From Gammaproteobacteria bacterium 42_54_T18 (GTDB lineage Bacteria > Pseudomonadota > Gammaproteobacteria > Pseudomonadales > Ketobacteraceae): a stretch of DNA of 49,405 bases. The stretch is taken from contig MAAL01000170.1 of NCBI GenBank assembly GCA_002163245.1, forward strand, positions 1 through 49,405. Reading direction: 5' to 3'. The position numbers and the translations under genes were made by a program. Of the stretch, positions 43,901 through 49,405 are shown piece by piece (positions within the stretch are counted from its first letter, which is position 1; the number at the start of each line of letters is the position of its first letter). Under the pieces are notes generated by a model that was not told the DNA's origin, did not search any database, and saw nothing but the letters and a program-made list of their open reading frames with translations.

Positions 43901-44626
43901 TTGTTTTATTGATTCTGGTAAACTTTGGTTTAATGTGCCGACTTGAGACTCAACAACATCCTGTAAGGTCTCTTCTAAAAGGGATTTCAGGTCACCATCA
44001 TGCTGGCGAGCTGTGACTAAATTTTCTAACCAATGGTCACGCTTATCTAACATTTGCGCAATGAGATTTACAGCTAAGCGGTAGTTGTTATCCAAATGTG
44101 TTAACAGGCTTTGCAACGCTCCTTCATAAAAGTCATCTTCTCCCAGGCTATTAATGAGCTGCTTGGCAGCTTTCTCGTAAATAGCGGTGGAATCGTCCTC
44201 AATCGATGGCATTGCCCCCATGCTACTCTCAAAGGGCATTTGTTTGACCAAAGAACTGCAAAAACCATCAATCGTTTGAACTTTCAAACGGTTTGGATGG
44301 CGTAACAAGTTCCACCCCATTAATTTATCACGCGCAATCACAGCCTGACTAAGGTGCCACGTTTGTGCCTCATAAGCATTGTCAGGGCACGGCCGTCCGT
44401 TAGCATCCAAAAGTGATTCAAGGACACGCTGACGCATTTCGCCTGCGGCTTTTTTAGTAAATGTTATCGCGACAACTTCCTCAGGTTTTTCAACCAACGC
44501 GAGCAACCCTAGTATTCTTTGCGTTAAAACACCCGTTTTCCCCGAACCCGCCGGGGCTTGCACAATATAACTATTTCGACAATCCAAGGCATCCAGACGT
44601 TCTTGTGCATCAACTAAATTAGACAT
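40922..44626 (-). CDS. AddA-like UvrD-type helicase with C-terminal RecB-family nuclease, 1,234 aa
   Basis: This is the helicase subunit of a double-strand-break resection machine. The Walker A loop APAGSGKT is at 24-31, followed by VVAITFTKKAAGEMRQR. Walker B appears as LVDEFQDTS (about 430), and the later helicase motifs as QTNFRSD, IMSMHKSKGLEFDYVFLP (motif V) and LSRLTYVACTRAKQ (motif VI). The C-terminal part contains a PD-(D/E)XK nuclease with WIVDYKF at about residue 1,150. A low-complexity Ser/Glu linker with a 12-bp DNA repeat lies between the two. It starts 4 bp after the upstream AddB-like gene (TAACGTTATG), so the pair is coupled. RecBCD-like function is inferred from the family. 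Confidence 0.92.
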   Translation of the reverse strand: MSNLVDAQERLDALDCRNSYIVQAPAGSGKTGVLTQRILGLLALVEKPEEVVAITFTKKAAGEMRQRVLESLLDANGRPCPDNAYEAQTWHLSQAVIARDKLMGWNLLRHPNRLKVQTIDGFCSSLVKQMPFESSMGAMPSIEDDSTAIYEKAAKQLINSLGEDDFYEGALQSLLTHLDNNYRLAVNLIAQMLDKRDHWLENLVTARQHDGDLKSLLEETLQDVVESQVGTLNQSLPESIKQQLLSLSLYAAHNLALDKKESPLNAALAVENDASFIDSPQSWVVFAELLLTKGKPSYRKRVDAKLGFPAPTSSKDPEEKKLRKQRKADLTALIGSLEAECPGFNEQLFDIKTLPIAGYSEDQWALLVDLLELMPVAVGYLNLLWQETGNVDFTEISMAALRALGSSEEPTDLTLKYDHRISHILVDEFQDTSVLQIQLLEKLTSGWQQGDGRTLFLVGDPMQGIYSFRKADIALFLGVWHERRLADVVLTPIALQTNFRSDANVINWVNNVFGVAFPKKDDGQKGAVSYSPSVAAKVGGESAGVTTKIFRQSYLDVALEGDKIDELQYADKESEFIAETVLALRRQQTGKSYAVLVRSKSHARPIIKELGLRDIPIRAVDIDTLQESAVIQQLLGITKALLRPSDRVAWYSVLRGACVGLSLSTLEKLHVINTYSPLWDNLVRVVNADAATLVDMELDGIASQEMLKLQRVVSLFGFYYRQRKQFTVRDAVESLWTNLGGDCFYNEKLGNAGVHKLEGDVDCDKNVAMFEKEDAQKYFALLEAFESSADLSNINALEDKAMTLFASPGSSESGAVQIMSMHKSKGLEFDYVFLPYGAKRGRGDDRPLLIVDNRLSPATGEQSLFLAALPERGGDTHGDAVYEFLWKTHAVKLKNELSRLTYVACTRAKQHLYITGTLGSDKDDEIKAPTSASILGTLWAGLEVNDLVGNVTVVDPQLVQRETHKMFCILSDSANEQLFEHQQSVTGEFKVSNASGKVRESSSIEESIEESVEGGVEESSAIDVVNGETDIATTDNFFANVGTYAHRLYQQFAVGAHFRLKLKDLERLHPFWRASLAKLQVRPDRMDEAVNIIQRSVQHLIDNPEKAVWLFQQVNESYAEYAVSRGDDQGQGEHYVIDRTFVDGNGIRWIVDYKFADIENNKSSESTDSCDNYDKFIADQVRLYRDQLENYAALLNQLPDSKRGPIKGTVLMLYFPLINHHFCWSLDVDVIEPF
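41571..41620 (-). repeat. 12-bp tandem repeat in the linker of the AddA-like protein
   Basis: Near-identical 12-bp units (TCAACACTCTCC / TCAATACTCTCC forms on the plus strand) encode IEES-type tetrapeptides in the Ser/Glu-rich linker between helicase and nuclease domains. It is an in-frame minisatellite that can change length without breaking the gene. Confidence 0.7.
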
Positions 44627-44630
44627 AACG

Positions 44631-47342
44631 TTACAGTTCCTTGCGTCGGCAAAATGTAGTTAATTCACAATAATCACAACTGGTTTTATTTTTAGGGTCG
44701 ACAGTGGCAATGCCGGCACTAAAATCATCTGCCAGTGTTGTTAATACCCTATCCCAATTGTCAACATGTGTAGGCCAATCTTCAATTTTTCCTATAGATG
44801 TAGTGCTACGCCCTTCAATCAGAGAAACAGCCTCATCCATTTCGCCCTTAACCCCCGAATCCCCTTGCTTTACTACGGCAAACACTACACCTTGGACATC
44901 ATCACGGTGCTTAATAGCATAAAGTGGTAATTGAGGATCATCAGGTCGGTCACCTTTCCAAGCGGTTCGAGATTTCTGTCCAGTTTTATAATCGACAATA
45001 ATCGTATGCTGATCCTCAACCAAATCGATACGATCAGCTTTTACCGTCACCTCCAAATGACTTACCGATAACGTTTCAGACTGCTCCAAACTCGAAACTT
45101 TGAACGGTGTTCGTTTTGCTTCGACATTAATCAACCAATACAACACCAATTTTTCAAGACGTTTTTTCTCCAGAACTAAAAAAGTCTCGTTTAATCCAGG
45201 TGTCTGTTCGCAAAAACGTTCTACCGCTAAACTCACGTTGCTGAATATTTGGGTTTGCAGTTCGTCCTGATTACTAAGCAAAACGTGTAACTGATCTGAG
45301 GACTCACAATCACGCCAAAAATTTTCCAAGCAAAGATGTAATAATTCGCCTCTTTCGGCAGGAGATAGCCCTTCCTCCACTTCTTCAACGGTTTTTGCAC
45401 CTAACCGATACATTGCAAATGCCTTAAAAGGGCAAAGCGCTTGCGCTTTTATAATCGATGCCCCACCTTTTACTTTAGCCCCTTCCGGTAAAGCCTCAGC
45501 CTTATTATCAATCATTTCAATGATCGGCGTATCTATAGTAAGTAACGAATCATTTGGCGCGTCAAAAGCACCATCATTCAAACACTCCTCAACAGGATAC
45601 GCGGTTAACAATGGACTGATATTAAATTCATTATCACCGTCAAATTGATGCCAACTAAATATCGTCGATGAGGCCGTTTTGGTGAAAGCTGATAATATAA
45701 ATGAAGCGTAGGCTAACTCCTTCTCAGCTGACGCGTTTGGCATGCCATTGGATCGCTGTAAGTGCTGGCAAATAAATGGGTTCGGCGCCGGACTTGCCGG
45801 CCAGTGTTGATCATCAGATGACATTACCCATATACCATCAAAATGCAAACCTGAAGCCTCCAATACACCAAGAACTTGCATTGATGCTTGTTCCGTTTTG
45901 ATTTGAAACATCGCCTCATTAAGAGCCTGCTTTAAATGACGGACCACATGGAAAAACGCTACCTCACCGACCACTTCATCAAACATCGCCAATATGCGAA
46001 GCTGTTCAAAAAACTTCTCTTTAAGCTGAAAATCTTGGCTGGATAATGATCGCCTCCCAGGCCAACCCAATGATTCTAATAGGTCAGTGATGATCACTGC
46101 CCACTCAGAAAACCGTTTATTACCAACGACGTTTGCTTTACCTGCTATTTGCAAAGCACTCAACAAAGGATCACTCTCGGTACTTCGATTGCCCCGTTCT
46201 AATAATTTTCTATAGCGCTCTTCAACAACATTAATCGATAGTTTTTCTGATTTTGCTTCAACGAGTTTATCGGCGAATAGAGAGCAATGGGAAAACCGCT
46301 GCGCACTAACTTCCCAATAAGGGCTGCGCAGTAGAGTCCCCCAATCATCACGATAGATTGGCTTTGCTAGCATGCTCAACAACAGTAGAGCGTCTGCCAC
46401 AATGCCGAACGACCCAAGAGGGCTACCGGCAGATACGTTTATTTGATCTCGCCAAGTATTCAACCCTGGGTGGGAATAGCTTTCTGGTTGCACAAGCCTC
46501 TTACATACTCTCTCAATCTGGGCTCTATCGTCAGCAATACCTGGGGCTACAACACAGTAGGATGCATCAGGGTTTGCTCGATTAGCACCCACCAACCATT
46601 GTAAAGCGGCTTCAATTTCTACATTTTTATCCGCGTAAGATCGAGATTTACTGGCATTATCAGTTTTACCGAATGCAAGGTATACCGGTTTCCCACTACC
46701 TTGTCGCTCAAATGCTTCTACAACGGCTTTTACCGCGGGCTCAAGCTCATCAAAGCCGTAAAAATATAGGGTGCCTTTTACCCGCAGTACACCTTGATCG
46801 ATGCAGTGTTTAATAACAGGTAAGCTTTCGGCTTGAGAGACCCAGCCATTTTGTTGACAGGTTTGTTTAAAATCTTCAAGCCAACCCAAGAATAGGTGCG
46901 TATTATCATTAACATCCCAGCGGGCTAAATCATCGATTTCAGCCCACCGGTTTAACACACTCCACGCTTGCTGGGCTTGTTTGGCCGCCCCACCAGGCTT
47001 TATCCAATCCTTGCCCTGTCGTTTGATCACTTGCTCCCACACTGCCTTCTCTTGTGAAGAAGACAAAACCAACGATGACAACACCCCAACTACCGGCAAA
47101 TCAATCCATTGGGTATTTGCTGCTATATTATCCCTTGCCTCATCAAACAGATTATCTAACCAAGTCGACAAAGGAATAATGTTAATGGATTGCCATGCCT
47201 CCCCAACTTTATGATTTTGTGTATTATGACGGTCCAACTGCCGGTTAAGCCAAGCGGAAATTCGTCTATTTGGAGTAATAACCATATCGGAGGCTAAAAT
47301 ATGAGCAAATTCTGGGGATATCTGGAGTAAATCGTAGGTCAT
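44631..47342 (-). CDS. AddB-like PD-(D/E)XK nuclease with Fe-S cysteines, 903 aa
   Basis: This is the partner of the AddA-like helicase. The N-terminal part resembles an inactive helicase-like domain (FAHILASDMVITPNRR; FYGFDEL). The C-terminal 280 residues form a RecB-type nuclease. The first cluster cysteine is in ALCPFKAFAMYRLGA (about 635), the catalytic core in RIDLVEDQHTIIVDYKTGQ (about 785), and the last three cysteines in CDYCELTTFCR (about 888-897). This four-cysteine arrangement binds a [4Fe-4S] cluster in AddB. It corresponds to the proteobacterial group once called 'probable DNA repair protein'. It is the first gene of a four-gene operon, divergent from a DAHP synthase gene. Confidence 0.9.
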   Translation of the reverse strand: MTYDLLQISPEFAHILASDMVITPNRRISAWLNRQLDRHNTQNHKVGEAWQSINIIPLSTWLDNLFDEARDNIAANTQWIDLPVVGVLSSLVLSSSQEKAVWEQVIKRQGKDWIKPGGAAKQAQQAWSVLNRWAEIDDLARWDVNDNTHLFLGWLEDFKQTCQQNGWVSQAESLPVIKHCIDQGVLRVKGTLYFYGFDELEPAVKAVVEAFERQGSGKPVYLAFGKTDNASKSRSYADKNVEIEAALQWLVGANRANPDASYCVVAPGIADDRAQIERVCKRLVQPESYSHPGLNTWRDQINVSAGSPLGSFGIVADALLLLSMLAKPIYRDDWGTLLRSPYWEVSAQRFSHCSLFADKLVEAKSEKLSINVVEERYRKLLERGNRSTESDPLLSALQIAGKANVVGNKRFSEWAVIITDLLESLGWPGRRSLSSQDFQLKEKFFEQLRILAMFDEVVGEVAFFHVVRHLKQALNEAMFQIKTEQASMQVLGVLEASGLHFDGIWVMSSDDQHWPASPAPNPFICQHLQRSNGMPNASAEKELAYASFILSAFTKTASSTIFSWHQFDGDNEFNISPLLTAYPVEECLNDGAFDAPNDSLLTIDTPIIEMIDNKAEALPEGAKVKGGASIIKAQALCPFKAFAMYRLGAKTVEEVEEGLSPAERGELLHLCLENFWRDCESSDQLHVLLSNQDELQTQIFSNVSLAVERFCEQTPGLNETFLVLEKKRLEKLVLYWLINVEAKRTPFKVSSLEQSETLSVSHLEVTVKADRIDLVEDQHTIIVDYKTGQKSRTAWKGDRPDDPQLPLYAIKHRDDVQGVVFAVVKQGDSGVKGEMDEAVSLIEGRSTTSIGKIEDWPTHVDNWDRVLTTLADDFSAGIATVDPKNKTSCDYCELTTFCRRKEL

Positions 47343-47491
47343 TAGGCTTTCAATTGAGTATCAGCTAGGGTGATTATCATAGGGTGAGAATTGATATGCA
47401 CTGTATCGTAAAATTCGGTTAGAATGCACTGGTTACCCCAAATTTATTAGAAACTGGGCCAAAACCGCCCCGGTTAAAGGATCTATTAACA
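47343..47491. promoter_or_regulatory. Divergent promoter region of the AddB-like gene and the DAHP synthase gene
   Basis: AAAGGATC lies just before the ATG of the DAHP synthase gene. A TTAGAAT (about 47419) could be its -10 box. I see no clear TyrR or Trp-type operator. Confidence 0.35.
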
Positions 47492-48562
47492 ATGTCCGAA
47501 AGCAACATCGATAATTTACACGTCAAATCACAAGAAGTATTGATTACCCCTGATCAACTAAAAGCAAAAGTCCCTATGTCTAATGCAGCTAAAGAGTCTG
47601 TTTTAGCTGGCCGACAGGCTGTAATGGATATCTTGGATGGCAAGGATCACCGTCTATTTTTGGTTGTAGGCCCCTGTTCTATCCATGATGTTGATGCAGC
47701 AAAAGATTATGCTAAACGCCTTAAAGCTCTTGCAGATGAAGTTCAAGACACATTACTACTTGTTATGCGGGTCTATTTTGAAAAGCCACGGACCACTGTT
47801 GGTTGGAAAGGTTTAATAAACGACCCTCACTTGAATGATAGTTTTGAAGTAGAAGAAGGCCTTCATATCGCTAGAAAGCTATTGATTGATTTAGCTGAAG
47901 AAGGTCTACCGCTATCAACCGAAGCGCTTGACCCAATTTCACCTCAGTATTTACAAGATGCTATCAGTTGGTCTGCTATTGGTGCCAGAACCACTGAATC
48001 ACAAACTCATCGTGAGATGGCCAGTGGTTTATCAAATGCTATAGGCTTTAAAAACGGCACCGACGGTGGGTTAACCGTCGCGACTAATGCATTACAATCA
48101 GTATCAAGCCCCCACAGCTTTTTAGGAATCAATCAGGAAGGTCAAGTATCCGTCATCAATACTGAAGGCAACCCTTACGGGCATATCGTGCTTCGCGGTG
48201 GTAATAGCAAACCTAACTATGACTCTGTTAACGTAGCCATTGCAGAAAAGGCGCTGACAAAAGCCGGCGTTAGCACCAACATCATGGTTGATTGCAGCCA
48301 CGCAAACTCCAACAAAGATGCTGCATTGCAGCCACTTGTTATGGAAAACGTATGCAATCAAATTTTAGACGGCAACAAAAGCATTATTGGTCTAATGGTT
48401 GAAAGCAACATTAATTGGGGCAATCAGAAACTTAAGTCAAACCTTTCGGAAATGAAATATGGCGTATCAGTTACTGATGCATGTATCGACTGGGAAACGA
48501 CAGAAAAGTCCGTTAAAGAAATGCGAGATAAACTGAAAGATATATTACCAACACGCCGTTAA
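47492..48562 (+). CDS. aroG: 3-deoxy-7-phosphoheptulonate synthase, class I
   Basis: This enzyme joins phosphoenolpyruvate and erythrose 4-phosphate in the first step of aromatic amino acid synthesis. The 356-residue protein is of the AroF/G/H type: LFLVVGPCSIHDVDAA, RVYFEKPRTTVGWKGLINDP, WSAIGARTTESQTHREMASG, GFKNGTDG, VDCSHANSNK. Which feedback specificity (Tyr, Phe or Trp) applies cannot be read with confidence, so the symbol is only a family label. It supplies the pathway that the tyrosine-degradation operon at 13-17 kb later drains, with no direct link in the sequence. Confidence 0.95.
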   Translation: MSESNIDNLHVKSQEVLITPDQLKAKVPMSNAAKESVLAGRQAVMDILDGKDHRLFLVVGPCSIHDVDAAKDYAKRLKALADEVQDTLLLVMRVYFEKPRTTVGWKGLINDPHLNDSFEVEEGLHIARKLLIDLAEEGLPLSTEALDPISPQYLQDAISWSAIGARTTESQTHREMASGLSNAIGFKNGTDGGLTVATNALQSVSSPHSFLGINQEGQVSVINTEGNPYGHIVLRGGNSKPNYDSVNVAIAEKALTKAGVSTNIMVDCSHANSNKDAALQPLVMENVCNQILDGNKSIIGLMVESNINWGNQKLKSNLSEMKYGVSVTDACIDWETTEKSVKEMRDKLKDILPTRR

Positions 48563-48586
48563 TTATCTTTCTAGAAATGCTCGAAA

Positions 48587-48637
48587 AAATAAGATAAAGG
48601 GTTGTGAGGTAAAACCTCACAACCCTTTATCTTATTT
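48587..48637. terminator. 24-bp perfect hairpin, strong bidirectional terminator
   Basis: Arms 48587-48610 and 48614-48637 are perfectly complementary around the 3-nt loop AAA. A-rich sequence precedes and T-rich sequence follows. It begins 24 bp after the DAHP synthase stop. The stem is longer than usual for a terminator. Confidence 0.85.
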
Positions 48638-48759
48638 AGGACAAAATTAACGGGGGACTTACGCTACAAATATATGATTGTGGTAAACCACCCCCAAACT
48701 TTGTCAACCTACCAAACCAAATGCAGTAATAATATCTTCACTATTTAATGTAAAGGATA

Positions 48760-49107
48760 TTATTCGCCATACACTATGGTTGTTGTCTGTAAGAATAGTC
48801 CTGAAAGTACTGACATATTTCTATAATCAACATGATGAACTGTGGTAATGCCACCATCAATCATTGCCGCAGTTACCGATGAATTACCGAAGCCAAATAA
48901 GCCAAGAAATGCAGCGGATGAAGCCTCTCCAACCTTATCAGGGCTGATTGTAGGATCAGTGTTTAATGACAGCGCTTGTGATGTAGCTGTTGTACTTGAG
49001 ATCAACAAGCCTGAAGGTGTTGCGCCGCCAGGATACAAGTTAGTAGCACAGCCGCTAATGGAAACCATTACAATCACAAACAAACCACTTATTAAATTAC
49101 GGTACAT
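48760..49107 (-). CDS. TRL-like family lipoprotein, 115 aa
   Basis: A lipoprotein signal is clear: VIVMVSISGC with the lipobox around Cys20. The mature part contains KVGEASSAAFLGLFGFGNSS, then AAMIDGGITTVHHVDYRNMS and TTTIVYGE at the end. These features match the small TRL-like lipoproteins, whose function is unknown. GGGAAG precedes the ATG. The downstream side (48638-48759) has no clear terminator. Confidence 0.88.
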   Translation of the reverse strand: MYRNLISGLFVIVMVSISGCATNLYPGGATPSGLLISSTTATSQALSLNTDPTISPDKVGEASSAAFLGLFGFGNSSVTAAMIDGGITTVHHVDYRNMSVLSGLFLQTTTIVYGE

Positions 49108-49251
49108 ACTTTTCTTCCCTATTTAAATTATATTAAACTTCCATTTATTTAGTCACCAAATAAACAGCTCGCACACCATATAGTTATTTTATTAAAAAAT
49201 CTAAAAAATTAATATCTCAAAAGCAACAACAAAGCCTAACTAAGCAATTAG

Positions 49252-49405
49252 ACCTTGCCCTTGGGACTTTATTCAATGCTCTCGCTAAAACGACACCTTA
49301 TAATTGATTTCACTGCTGTCCCACAGTTTCATAACATCGACAACTGTTTGTTTTTATCTGGCTCGTCATCAATTGGTGGCGAGAACAAATCGTACAAATT
49401 TCTTC
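49252..49405. other. Unresolved partial gene at the right edge
   Basis: Both strands stay open to the window end. On the minus strand a frame enters from outside and ends at 49329 with FSPPIDDEPDKNKQLSML, which reads like a natural C-terminus. On the plus strand ATG 49276 opens 43 codons (MLSLKRHLIIDFTAVPQF) without stop. The stretch is too short to decide; the minus-strand reading fits the orientation of the TRL lipoprotein gene. Confidence 0.25.

Noticed and set aside
41087-44305. Several plus-strand frames of 60-104 codons
   Set aside because: Antisense shadows of the AddA-like gene.

Overview
The window looks like the chromosome of a free-living, AT-leaning gammaproteobacterium, probably marine. 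The housekeeping proteins (ThrH, CysB, PSRP, an AddAB-like helicase/nuclease pair instead of RecBCD, class I DAHP synthase) read like those of Pseudomonas, Cellvibrio or Alteromonas relatives. This placement is inference from remembered protein similarity; no rRNA or other taxonomic marker is present. I see no tRNA, rRNA, insertion sequence, prophage or CRISPR array.

Left part (1-12640, minus strand). More than a fifth of the window is one giant secreted RHS-repeat protein that runs off the left edge. At least 3,790 codons are present. It has a Sec signal, LamG-PKD-LamG, a higher-order repeat of Ig/cadherin-like domains, an IgGFc-binding-like module, more Ig-like domains and finally the RHS shell. 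The window ends just after the typical end of the RHS core, so the variable, possibly toxic, C-terminus is not visible. Upstream lie a 385-nt leader with hairpins, a tiny lipoprotein gene and a PEP-CTERM surface protein gene.

Metabolic block (13011-17816). A compact hppD-hmgA-fahA-maiA operon takes 4-hydroxyphenylpyruvate through homogentisate to fumarate and acetoacetate. It overlaps at its 3' end with a convergent gene for a probable heme-oxygenase-like-fold protein, which has a 12-bp palindrome in its upstream region.

Mixed block (17974-24014). It holds a lone STAS protein, a small secreted protein, a membrane sterol-desaturase-type hydroxylase divergent from an AraC-type regulator, a stretch of doubtful or decayed genes (21.5-22.5 kb), and a lipoprotein with two PPC-like and two MopE-type calcium-binding-like motifs.

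Core genes (24015-30838). These are the PEP synthase regulatory kinase/phosphatase, pabB, thrH, and a sulfur-assimilation island: cysH of the iron-sulfur type, a CxxC protein that may serve it, cysB and a TauE/SafE-type anion permease. A UspA-type stress protein converges on the permease.

Envelope block (31242-39601). A secreted hypothetical protein is followed by a sialidase-fold secreted protein translationally coupled to a membrane protein. Then come a di-haem peroxidase lipoprotein and an operon of an LtaS/MdoB-like sulfatase-fold membrane enzyme with a sodium:solute symporter.

Right part (39728-49405). A four-gene minus-strand operon encodes an AddB-like nuclease with Fe-S cysteines, an AddA-like helicase-nuclease, a 5'-nucleotidase and a small amphi-Trp protein. 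It is divergent from a DAHP synthase gene that ends in a 24-bp perfect hairpin. A TRL-type lipoprotein gene and an unresolved partial gene close the window.
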